Source: Coxiellaceae bacterium (GTDB lineage: Bacteria; Pseudomonadota; Gammaproteobacteria; UBA9339). Taken from it: a DNA stretch of 6,268 nucleotides. Location of the stretch: contig PLMI01000061.1 in the NCBI GenBank assembly GCA_003142435.1, forward strand, positions 1 through 6,268, given 5' to 3'. Position 1 is the first letter of the stretch, and each line of letters begins with the position of its first letter. Shown here one piece after another: positions 1 to 5,590 of this stretch. Under the pieces are notes generated by a model, which saw only the letters and a program-made list of their open reading frames with translations, ran no database searches and had not been told where the DNA came from. The position numbers and the translations under genes are program-made.

Positions 1-169
1 AATCGCTAACATGTTGATTATCAGTAGGGGCAACCGGCACTGGCGCCGGTCGCCCCTACGATATATACACCGATGAATTATTCAAAACAACACCTTATAT
101 GGAAATTTAAAGAAAAATTCGCTGCTGGAGCAATGGCGTATTTATATTTAAACCCTCTTAAAGCTACGC
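1..169. other. Gene-free left edge
   Basis: Apart from the hairpin at 24-59 this stretch holds no supportable gene. A 39-codon reading frame on the plus strand (73-192) has no ribosome binding site, runs into the end of the acetyltransferase gene on the other strand, and resembles nothing I recognise. No terminator with a T-run is visible after the acetyltransferase stop, so the transcript may end within or beyond the left-edge hairpin. Confidence 0.5.
24..59. repeat. Long hairpin repeat (GTAGGGGC / GCCCCTAC arms)
   Basis: Two 15-base arms (24-38 and 45-59) are inverted copies with one mismatch (A32 against C51) around a 6-base loop (39-44). The arms are GC-rich in an AT-rich stretch, so the structure stands out sharply. 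It lies downstream of the ATP-grasp/GNAT unit, but no T-run follows on either strand, so it does not look like an ordinary intrinsic terminator. A dispersed intergenic hairpin (REP/MITE-like) is the best reading; copy number cannot be seen here. Confidence 0.75.
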
Positions 170-652
170 CTAACTTTTCATCTCCAAAATAATATCAAAC
201 GCATAAAATCCAAGCTTTTTATATAATTTTATCGCACTTTCATTACCTGCAGAAACCTCAACGCGAATTCTTTCAGCGCCTTTTTCTTTGCACCAGGTTA
301 AAAATTCTTTAATAAGCATAGCGCCTATACCTAATCCGCGAAATTCTTCTAACACAAAAATTTCCGAAAGCTCTGCCAAATGCTGTACTTTTCGGTAAGA
401 TAATGGAGCAACAAATTCGCCAACAAGAAAACCAACAATTTTAGAATCAGATTCGGCGACTAAAACCAAACCATCAGCTGCCATAATCTGCGTTTTGAAA
501 TAAGAAATCCCGCCTAGGCTATTAGGCCATGTAACATCTATGGTTCTATCAAGCGCATAATCATAAGAAATAAGCTTTGAGCTTAAATTTAAAATATCGT
601 TGAGATCTTTTAAAATAGCTGTCCGAATTTTTATTTCCTTTTTCGTTCTCAT
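170..652 (-). CDS. GNAT-family N-acetyltransferase
   Basis: This 160-residue protein is a single GNAT domain, which transfers an acetyl (or other acyl) group from acyl-CoA to an amine. The N-terminal strand and helix (IKIRTAILKDLNDIL, about 7-21) open the fold. Motif A is clear: strand ELSEIFV (94-100) followed by the pyrophosphate-binding loop RGLGIG (105-110), matching the R-x-x-G-x-G/A signature. Motif B follows with VSAGNESAIKLYKKLGF (133-149), where N137 and Y144 are the usual conserved asparagine and candidate acid tyrosine. Length is normal for the family and the protein is probably cytosolic. The ATG at 652 is 10 bases after the stop of the ATP-grasp gene, with no strong Shine-Dalgarno sequence, so translational coupling is likely. 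The pairing suggests it acylates the ligase substrate or product, or a small molecule in the same pathway. The substrate is unknown; RimI-like protein acetylation is an alternative. Confidence 0.9.
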   Translation of the reverse strand: MRTKKEIKIRTAILKDLNDILNLSSKLISYDYALDRTIDVTWPNSLGGISYFKTQIMAADGLVLVAESDSKIVGFLVGEFVAPLSYRKVQHLAELSEIFVLEEFRGLGIGAMLIKEFLTWCKEKGAERIRVEVSAGNESAIKLYKKLGFYAFDIILEMKS

Positions 653-662
653 GATTTTCAGC

Positions 663-2123
663 TTACTTTTTTTTCATTTTAATTCTATTCAAAATCGACT
701 GCATTATCTCTAAATAAAGTTTATCTTTCAATACCAAATCTTCATCGCCAACGCAAATATTGGGATTATCATTTACTTCAATAACGTAGATTTTGCCATT
801 CTTTTCTTTGAGGTCAACTCCATAAAAACCATCGCCAACTAAATTCGCAGAACGCAAAGCAGTTTTCAAAACCTTCTCCGGAACTTCGTCTACTGGCATA
901 ACTTCAGCCTCTCCTTCGATTTTAGATATGCCTTCTTTGCGGTTAATCCAATTGACAATCTGCCAATGTCCACGAGCCATAAAATATTTACAGGCATAAA
1001 GAGGCTTTTTATCCAAAATGCCAATCCGCCAATCAAACTCTGTAGGCAAAAATTCCTGAGCAATAATTAAATCGGAGTTCTCAAGAAAAACCGCAAGCTT
1101 TTCTTTCAGCTCTTGCCTAGTATTTACTTTTATCACACCTTGCGAAAAAGAACTGTCCGGCTGTTTCAGCACGCAAGGCAATCCCAAATAATCTGCAACG
1201 AAATTTTTGTTGTCTTTATGTACAATTAAGGTTTTAGGGCGCGGAATATTTGCCCTTGACATCAATTCCGCAAGATACACTTTATTAGTACATTTTATAA
1301 TTGATTCCGGGTCGTCGATCACTACTAAACCTTCTGCGGCCGCGCGTTGTGCAAAACGATAAGTATAGTGATTGACTGCGGTTGTATCGCGAATAAAAAG
1401 CGCATCAAACTCCGGAATTCTACTAAAATCATCCTTGCAGATTATTTCGGTACTTAAGCCAATTGATTCTGCCGCTGCGACGAATTTCTTAATTGCTTTT
1501 GGATTTGAAGGCGGTAATTTGTTTTCTGGGTTTTCTAAGATAGCCAAATCATAAATGAGGTTATTTTTTTTTAAAGAACGAAATTTCTTTTTCGCAAAAT
1601 ATTCTTCGGCTAATAAAATTGCAAAAGGCTTATCGTTTTCAGGAATATCGCTTAAGGTAATAGGAGAAACATTTTGCAAAATCCATTTTTTGTTAAATGA
1701 AAAAGCCGCTTTAAATAAAGGCAAAGGAAAAGCATTATGCAGATGTTTACTTAAGTTCTCGTATTGCTTAAACAGAGGTTTGCCGAAATAAACGCTTAAA
1801 TCAAAATGCGAAGATCGCAACTTTGACAGGCTTTTCTGTATTAACTTGTCAAGATCGTCAGAGTTAATTTTTATAATACTTTGTGATTTAAAATCCTGAA
1901 TAGTACTAATATTGGGAAAAACTTTATGCCCTCTAGCCTCTGCTAATAAAGAAACATAATACCCAATGGTCTGATAGCGATAAGATCTGCACAAGTTATA
2001 AATTCTAAAATTAGATTCTGCAAATCTGTTATCGGTGAGATAAGTTTTTGCCGGAACCACTTCAATGCTTTCTATATTAAATTGCCAATCTTTAATGTTG
2101 TTAACTACGACGATACTTGTCAT
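663..2123 (-). CDS. RimK-like ATP-grasp ligase with RLAN N-terminal domain
   Basis: This 486-residue protein looks full length. The N-terminal part (about 1-150, opening MTSIVVVNNIKDW and continuing AKTYLTDNRF, YQTIGYYVSLLAEARGHKV) matches the pattern of the RLAN domain that precedes RimK-like ATP-grasp modules. A pre-ATP-grasp region (about 185-270) leads to the ATP-grasp fold (about 275-480). Visible elements are VLKQPDSSFSQGV (318-330; K320 and the flexible loop that covers ATP), IIAQEFLPTEFDWRIGIL (353-370), and the metal-binding segment GVDL...VIEVNDNPN (435-455) with D437, E449 and N451. The family joins a carboxylate, activated as acyl phosphate, to an amine, as RimK does when adding glutamate to ribosomal protein S6. 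This protein is not RimK itself because of the extra N-terminal domain and longer length. The ATG at 2123 fits the domain start, although no clear Shine-Dalgarno sequence precedes it. It is the first gene of a pair with the acetyltransferase. Substrate unknown. Confidence 0.88.
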   Translation of the reverse strand: MTSIVVVNNIKDWQFNIESIEVVPAKTYLTDNRFAESNFRIYNLCRSYRYQTIGYYVSLLAEARGHKVFPNISTIQDFKSQSIIKINSDDLDKLIQKSLSKLRSSHFDLSVYFGKPLFKQYENLSKHLHNAFPLPLFKAAFSFNKKWILQNVSPITLSDIPENDKPFAILLAEEYFAKKKFRSLKKNNLIYDLAILENPENKLPPSNPKAIKKFVAAAESIGLSTEIICKDDFSRIPEFDALFIRDTTAVNHYTYRFAQRAAAEGLVVIDDPESIIKCTNKVYLAELMSRANIPRPKTLIVHKDNKNFVADYLGLPCVLKQPDSSFSQGVIKVNTRQELKEKLAVFLENSDLIIAQEFLPTEFDWRIGILDKKPLYACKYFMARGHWQIVNWINRKEGISKIEGEAEVMPVDEVPEKVLKTALRSANLVGDGFYGVDLKEKNGKIYVIEVNDNPNICVGDEDLVLKDKLYLEIMQSILNRIKMKKK

Positions 2124-2146
2124 GTTAAAAATGTAAAAAGAGAAAA

Positions 2147-2168
2147 TAAACTCATATATTTGAGTTTA
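2147..2168 (-). promoter_or_regulatory. 5' UTR hairpin before ATP-grasp gene
   Basis: TAAACTCA (2147-2154) and TGAGTTTA (2161-2168) form a perfect 8-bp inverted repeat with a 6-base loop, 23 bases upstream of the ATP-grasp start codon. It would lie in the leader of the minus-strand mRNA. It may modulate translation or be an operator; it could also be chance in AT-rich DNA. Confidence 0.3.
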
Positions 2169-2295
2169 CTTGAAGACGTTAATGAGACTTTTGTAAATCT
2201 AACAGCAGAAGGGGGTTCCTCTTCAGAACTGCAAGAATTTTCCTGTAAAGTGATATGGGAAAAAAAGCTCCGCATGATTTATATTTTAGTATGAA

Positions 2296-2324
2296 AATGT
2301 AAATGTGATCATAAACATGATCAA
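2296..2324 (-). promoter_or_regulatory. Candidate promoter of ATP-grasp/GNAT unit with palindrome
   Basis: On the minus strand TTGATC (2319-2324) and TACATT (2296-2301) are separated by 17 bases, a fair sigma-70 arrangement about 170 bases upstream of the ATP-grasp start. A perfect 7-bp inverted repeat, TGATCAT and ATGATCA around a 4-base loop (2306-2323), overlaps the -35 box and spacer, the usual place for a repressor operator. AT-rich sequence yields such matches easily, so this is a candidate only. Confidence 0.3.
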
Positions 2325-2453
2325 GTAAGAAATGCAAGCAAAATTTATTTAAATTTTTTTGTAATTTTTTACCGTGAATAGTTAACAATTACTTTGTCTG
2401 TAATTTTTTTAAATAAGACGTTGTTGCATAATTGGTAAATGTCTTCTGTCTTT

Positions 2454-2544
2454 TGTCATTCCCGAATGATTTTATCGGGAATCCACGCACAATAAAATGG
2501 CGCAAAAATTAATGGATCCCCGACAAAATCATTCGGGGATGACA
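2454..2544. repeat. Nested inverted repeat, MITE-like (GTCATTCCCG family)
   Basis: Two 32-base arms (2454-2485 and 2513-2544), beginning TGTCAT and ending ATGACA, are inverted copies with three mismatches around a 27-base spacer. Each arm is itself a hairpin: ATTCCCGA/TCGGGAAT (2458-2465, 2475-2482) and ATCCCCGA/TCGGGGAT (2516-2523, 2533-2540), each with a 9-base loop. The GTCATTCCCG...CGGGAATCCA form is typical of dispersed intergenic repeats in several proteobacteria, including intracellular ones. No clear target-site duplication or transposase is seen. Non-autonomous mobile element status is inferred from form alone. Confidence 0.82.
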
Positions 2545-2813
2545 TATTATTCAGTTTTTTGCTCAAAAGTTTTCGTGTACTAAGAATAAAATGTAATAAA
2601 AAATATACTTAAAATCAACATGTTGCGAAAATTCAATGTAAAAACTGAAAATGATGAAATCACCTTATAGACAAAAATGAAAAATTTGCTAATATCATAA
2701 TGCTTGCCAATGCAAGCTTTATATTTTTATTGAATAATATTTTTTTCATAAACTAACATTATAGTTTTTATCACTTTAAAAAAGCGATATGACTTTGTTT
2801 TACTTATTTATTT

Positions 2814-2817
2814 GGAG
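2814..2817 (+). promoter_or_regulatory. Ribosome binding site of comEA-like gene
   Basis: GGAG lies 6 bases before the ATG at 2824, ideal Shine-Dalgarno spacing. It decides the start: an in-frame TTG at 2812 overlaps this site, so translation should begin at the ATG, giving a clean signal peptide. Confidence 0.8.
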
Positions 2818-2823
2818 ACATAT

Positions 2824-3168
2824 ATGTTTAAATTACGTAATTTAGTAGTTATTTCAGGTTTGGTATTATCACTTGCTGCTTTTGCTGATGATCCGAAGCC
2901 AGCAGATCAAGCTACAACATCTGCTGCTGCGACGACAACATCTGCAATGCCGGCAAAAACTGATACCATGGAAAAAGTTAACATCAACACTGCTGATGCC
3001 GATGCTTTAGCAAAAGTCAAAGGGATTGGTAAGAAAAAAGCTCAAGAAATCGTTGACTACAGAACTAAAAATGGCGAATTCAAATCTATTGATGATTTGA
3101 AAAACGTCAAAGGCAAAGGCATGAGCGAAAAATGGTTTGATAAAATCAAAGACAAAGTTACTGTCTAA
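2824..3168 (+). CDS. comEA: ComEA-like helix-hairpin-helix DNA-binding protein
   Basis: This 114-residue secreted protein starts with a signal peptide (charged MFKLR, hydrophobic core about 6-18, probable cleavage after AAFA at residue 21). An Ala/Thr-rich disordered linker follows (about 22-48). The C-terminal half (50-114) is the ComEA-type helix-hairpin-helix region: VNINTADADALAKVKGIG (52-69), the first hairpin GIGKKKAQEIVDYR (67-80), NGEFKSIDDLKNVKG (83-97) and a second, altered hairpin VKGKGMSEKWFDKI (95-108). Family members bind double-stranded DNA in the periplasm and help pull it in during natural transformation. The second hairpin has GKG in place of the usual GIG and a tryptophan-containing turn, so DNA affinity may differ. 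The gene stands alone between two repeat-rich regions, with its own ribosome binding site and a strong terminator. A general periplasmic DNA-binding role without competence is the main alternative. Confidence 0.88.
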   Translation: MFKLRNLVVISGLVLSLAAFADDPKPADQATTSAAATTTSAMPAKTDTMEKVNINTADADALAKVKGIGKKKAQEIVDYRTKNGEFKSIDDLKNVKGKGMSEKWFDKIKDKVTV

Positions 3169-3186
3169 TTTGATATTTTTAACCAT

Positions 3187-3216
3187 AAAAAAGAGCGCGA
3201 AAGCGCTCTTTTTTTT
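3187..3216. terminator. Bidirectional intrinsic terminator
   Basis: GAGCGC (3193-3198) and GCGCTC (3203-3208) pair perfectly around a GAAA loop, with six A bases before and eight T bases after, so the stem extends to 12 bp. It sits 18 bases after the comEA-like stop and should end that transcript. The A-run becomes a U-run on the other strand, so it can also stop the leftward yafS-like/rnhA/dnaQ transcript, which would then carry the hairpin array at 3257-3510 as its 3' UTR. Confidence 0.93.
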
Positions 3217-3256
3217 ACTCCTATTTTTATTAGACTTCTTTCAAAACCAAGTATTT

Positions 3257-3510
3257 TACTCGTATCGTCCATGATACTCGTCTACACGTTGTGTAGACCA
3301 GCCTTACGGCTGTTCAAAATTGTTCCTGACAATTTTGTGACTTAATGCAAGGCGCACGTGTAGTGAGCAAGCGGAGTTTACATGTACGTAAATAAGCATT
3401 ACTCGCAACATCCTTGTTGCTCGCCCTTCGGGCTTGCCTTCGGCAATTGCGAAAATCCCCCTGTCCATGGGGATTTTGTGCGAACAAACGTGCAACACAG
3501 CAGTAAGTCA
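3257..3510. repeat. Composite intergenic repeat with nine hairpins
   Basis: Nine local inverted repeats follow each other: 3262-3277, 3280-3298 (GTCTACAC/GTGTAGAC, 8 bp), 3299-3312 (CAGCC/GGCTG), 3315-3337 (CAAAATTGT/ACAATTTTG, 9 bp), 3377-3392, 3405-3420 (GCAACA/TGTTGC), 3423-3433, 3434-3446 (TTGCC/GGCAA) and 3452-3477 (AAAATCCCC/GGGGATTTT, 9 bp). An imperfect longer inverted pair (3338-3360 with 3487-3510; shared ACGTGC and TAAGTCA) brackets the right part. Base composition is more GC-rich than neighbouring spacers. Several overlapping frames are open here, but their translations change with each frame and carry no recognisable domain, so none is a gene. The form suggests an inserted repeat family or a structured 3' UTR. 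Confidence 0.65.
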
Positions 3511-3533
3511 AAAGACGCAGTTTTGGAAGAAGT

Positions 3534-4241
3534 CTATTCCTCATCCCATAAACATTTCCCAGCCTCCTTACGCATTTTTTCTAAATATTTTCCGTGCTCT
3601 AACAACTCCTCAGAAGAAGCATAAATTATGGGGACAGTTTTCTTTGCACGCGTTTTTCTTAGAGTTATCTGGTCTTTATTGATGGTGTAAGTGAGCTCAT
3701 CTTCCACAAATAAACTGCCCTGCCCACCCGTCATGCGCAGATAAACTTCAGCTAATAATAAAGCATCGAGCAAAGCACCATGATAGCTGCGATTGGAGTT
3801 ATCGACGTTATAACGTTTACATAACGCATCTAAATTATTGCGCTGCCCTGGATGCATCTTACGCGCAAGTTGTAATGTGTCGATAACAAATAAATTTTGC
3901 AGAGAAAAATCAAGCTTATTAGGCAACATGCCAAATTCATATTCCAAGAAACCCAAATCAAAAGGAGCATTGTGAATGATTAGATCAGCATCTTTAATGA
4001 ATTGCATAAATCCTGCAGCAACTTCGCCAAAAACAGGTTTGTCCTGCAAAAATTCATTTTTAATTCCATGTATAACAATGGCATCACTTGTTATTATTCG
4101 ATTGGGGTTTATATATTGATGGTAGTTATTTCCCGTTATAGTCCTGTTAACAATCTCAACGCATCCTATTTCAATAATCCTATGGCCATCTTCAGTTGTT
4201 AATCCTGTGGTTTCTGTGTCAAGAACAATTTGTCTTCGCAT
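3534..4241 (-). CDS. dnaQ: DNA polymerase III epsilon subunit (3'-5' proofreading exonuclease)
   Basis: The 235-residue product is the proofreading subunit of the replicative polymerase, removing misincorporated nucleotides in the core with alpha and theta. All DEDDh exonuclease motifs are present: ExoI DTETTG (D8, E10), ExoII HNAPFD (90-95, D95) and ExoIII YHGALLDA (H154, D159). QGSLF (174-178) is a beta-clamp-binding pentapeptide at the same place as the QTSMAF motif of E. coli. The C-terminal tail (about 185-235) should bind the alpha subunit. Length is close to the E. coli protein (243 residues). I chose the ATG at 4241 because it gives the family start MRRQIVLDTETTG, with AGG about 10 bases upstream; an in-frame TTG at 4271 would add ten unconserved residues. 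It follows rnhA by 40 bases on the same strand. Identity is secure. Confidence 0.96.
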   Translation of the reverse strand: MRRQIVLDTETTGLTTEDGHRIIEIGCVEIVNRTITGNNYHQYINPNRIITSDAIVIHGIKNEFLQDKPVFGEVAAGFMQFIKDADLIIHNAPFDLGFLEYEFGMLPNKLDFSLQNLFVIDTLQLARKMHPGQRNNLDALCKRYNVDNSNRSYHGALLDALLLAEVYLRMTGGQGSLFVEDELTYTINKDQITLRKTRAKKTVPIIYASSEELLEHGKYLEKMRKEAGKCLWDEE

Positions 4242-4281
4242 TAATTTATTACCTAAATTTAAAAGGGCCAATAACTATTTG

Positions 4282-4716
4282 TCACGGCAATTCGTCAATT
4301 GCACTTCTTGCTAATTCGTCTGCAATTTCGTTTTCTCTATGCCCGTTATGTCCTTTAATCCAATGCCAGTGTACTTTATGAGGTGCAATTGCATTTTCTA
4401 AGCGCTGCCATAGTTCAATGTTTTTTACTGTTTTATTACCTGCCGTTTTCCAATTGCGTTTTTTCCAGTTAGGCAGCCATTCAACAATGCCATTGTGAAC
4501 ATATTTAGAATCTGTTGTGACAATAACCTCACAAGGCTCTTTTAATGATTCTAATGCGCTAATGACCGCCATCAACTCCATTTTATTATTAGTCGTATAC
4601 TTTTCGCCCCCTTTGATGTGTTTTTCTTTGTCCGAATAGCGAATTAGAGCGCCAAAGCCACCAGGCCCCGGATTGCCGCGGCAAGCGCCATCTGTAAAAA
4701 TTTCTATTTTTTTCAT
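4282..4716 (-). CDS. rnhA: Ribonuclease HI
   Basis: This 144-residue enzyme cuts the RNA strand of RNA-DNA hybrids, removing primers and R-loops in the cytoplasm. The fold and active site match E. coli RNase HI with numbering shifted by one: D9 in [18 protein letters not shown]47 in [14 protein letters not shown]69 in VTTDSKYV, H123 in WIKGHNGH and D133 in ADELA. The basic handle region [20 protein letters not shown] (80-99), which contacts the hybrid, is intact. The ATG at 4716 is 5 bases after the methyltransferase stop; AAAGG inside the end of that gene is the likely ribosome binding site, so translation is probably coupled. The rnhA/dnaQ neighbourhood is conserved in gammaproteobacteria; in E. 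coli the two are divergent, whereas here they are co-directional. Confidence 0.97.
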   Translation of the reverse strand: MKKIEIFTDGACRGNPGPGGFGALIRYSDKEKHIKGGEKYTTNNKMELMAVISALESLKEPCEVIVTTDSKYVHNGIVEWLPNWKKRNWKTAGNKTVKNIELWQRLENAIAPHKVHWHWIKGHNGHRENEIADELARSAIDELP

Positions 4717-4721
4717 AAAAA

Positions 4722-5477
4722 TTATTTGCCTTTAAATAAATTACCTGCAGGTTTTACATAAGCTCCCATCGGCAAGCGTCGTTCAGTTATTTTCTCAGCA
4801 ACTGGCGTTAATGACATCATTTTTTTTTCAGCAACAAAAATATAACATCCTCCTAAATAAGGATAAATAAATTTACCTATTTTCTCTGCAAAATGGAAAA
4901 CTTTTAAAAGTGAGGGATTGGCAATTGGTGGTTTAAAATAGAAGGTCTCAAACTTTTCTATAGAAAATCCAAGCTGCAATAACCAACTTCGCATATGCCA
5001 GGAGCTTATAAAATGCCCATGCCACGGCGCTTTAAGTTTACTTCTCTTTTTCATAAATTTACACAATCCCCATAAACTGCAAGGATTGAAGCAAAGAATA
5101 ACCACTTTTCCTGAAGGAACTAACGTATGGTATATTTCCTGTAAAACTGAATAAGGGTTAGCAACAAATTCAAGTAAATGTGAAACCAAAACTACGTCAA
5201 TAATATCAGTATAAAATGGCAATTCAGCTGGATTTGCTTTAATTAAAATCGTCTTTTCATTAAAACATGAAACATCCGGTGTTAAATAAATGTGATTGGC
5301 AATTTTGCTTAAAGCAAATGCCTCCTGATTTATTTCCACACCTTCCTCTAGCAAATAGTCGCCAAAAAAATGTGACAGCAATTTCTTAAGATGCACGCCT
5401 TCTACAGCGTTAAGAGAAATGCCAAGAGGTGTTTTGTACCAAGCATTTAATTGTTTTAGTGTTTCTTTTAATTCCAT
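4722..5477 (-). CDS. YafS-like class I SAM methyltransferase family protein
   Basis: This 251-residue protein resembles E. coli YafS, the methyltransferase-fold protein encoded beside rnhA. Numbering from the ATG at 5477, a YafS-like block starts near residue 40 ([17 protein letters not shown]). It continues with [43 protein letters not shown], which matches motifs post-I to III of the methyltransferase_11 fold, and then FNPCSLWGL. The SAM-binding motif I lacks the usual GxGxG glycines (only LLEEG remains), so catalytic activity is uncertain. The C-terminal tail ([27 protein letters not shown] region) is basic, as in YafS. An in-frame TTG at 5486 is a possible earlier start; neither start has a good Shine-Dalgarno sequence. 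It is first in the run with rnhA and dnaQ. Its substrate is unknown to me, and a non-catalytic role is possible. Confidence 0.85.
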   Translation of the reverse strand: MELKETLKQLNAWYKTPLGISLNAVEGVHLKKLLSHFFGDYLLEEGVEINQEAFALSKIANHIYLTPDVSCFNEKTILIKANPAELPFYTDIIDVVLVSHLLEFVANPYSVLQEIYHTLVPSGKVVILCFNPCSLWGLCKFMKKRSKLKAPWHGHFISSWHMRSWLLQLGFSIEKFETFYFKPPIANPSLLKVFHFAEKIGKFIYPYLGGCYIFVAEKKMMSLTPVAEKITERRLPMGAYVKPAGNLFKGK

Positions 5478-5500
5478 TAAGATCAATAATTTTTTTTCAC

Positions 5501-5531
5501 TTGACCAATATACTCATCTTCGTAATATAAT
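5501..5531 (+). promoter_or_regulatory. Candidate mltD promoter in divergent spacer
   Basis: The 113-base spacer between the methyltransferase and mltD must hold both promoters. On the plus strand TTGACC (5501-5506) is followed by TAATAT (5523-5528, 16-base spacing) and an overlapping perfect TATAAT (5526-5531, 19-base spacing). This would start mltD transcription near 5538, about 50 bases before its ATG. On the minus strand a TATAAT (5537-5542) could serve the methyltransferase, but no convincing -35 box is seen. Confidence 0.45.
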
Positions 5532-5590
5532 GTTAAATTATACATGGAAGACTCCCGATTCGCATAAAATAAAATATAGCTACTCTTAGC

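Larger units (their letters stand above)
2124..2823. other. Long AT-rich intergenic region
   Basis: About 700 bases separate the ATP-grasp start from the comEA-like start. Supportable content is the leader hairpin (2147-2168), the candidate minus-strand promoter (2296-2324), the nested inverted repeat (2454-2544), a short GCTTGC/GCAAGC hairpin (2702-2717) and the comEA ribosome binding site. Short frames such as the minus-strand frame at 2179-2388 have no ribosome binding site and low-complexity translations, and I do not call them genes. The comEA promoter must lie in the last 200 bases, but the T- and A-rich sequence gives several poor matches (for example TTGAAT at 2730 with TAACAT at 2754) and no clear one. 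Confidence 0.6.

Noticed and set aside
73..192. A 39-codon plus-strand reading frame at the left edge
   Set aside because: No ribosome binding site, overlap with the acetyltransferase end on the opposite strand, and no recognisable similarity.
1372..1791. Plus-strand frames inside the ATP-grasp gene
   Set aside because: They are antisense shadows of a gene whose motifs are clear on the minus strand.
2082..2388. Short frames on both strands upstream of the ATP-grasp gene
   Set aside because: Translations have no domain, no ribosome binding site is present, and the plus-strand one begins inside the ATP-grasp gene.
8..2624. A 12-base sequence at 8-19 recurring in inverted form at 2613-2624, as if bounding an island
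   Set aside because: The shared segment is short, AT-rich and partly self-palindromic, so chance is a sufficient explanation; no integrase or duplicated tRNA end supports an island.
2702..2717. GCTTGC/GCAAGC hairpin followed by a T-rich stretch as a terminator
   Set aside because: The stem is only 6 bp, the T-rich run is interrupted by A bases, and no plus-strand gene lies upstream.
2812..2823. TTG at 2812 as start of the comEA-like gene
   Set aside because: The codon overlaps the GGAG ribosome binding site; the ATG at 2824 has correct spacing.
3257..3510. Hairpin array as a CRISPR
   Set aside because: The hairpins differ in sequence and spacing; there is no repeated unit with unique spacers and no cas gene.
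3304..3682. Four overlapping small frames on both strands across the hairpin array
   Set aside because: All are explained by repeat DNA without stops and by the antisense of dnaQ; none has a ribosome binding site or protein-like conservation.
4002..4381. Plus-strand frames over dnaQ and rnhA
   Set aside because: They are antisense to genes with complete catalytic motifs.
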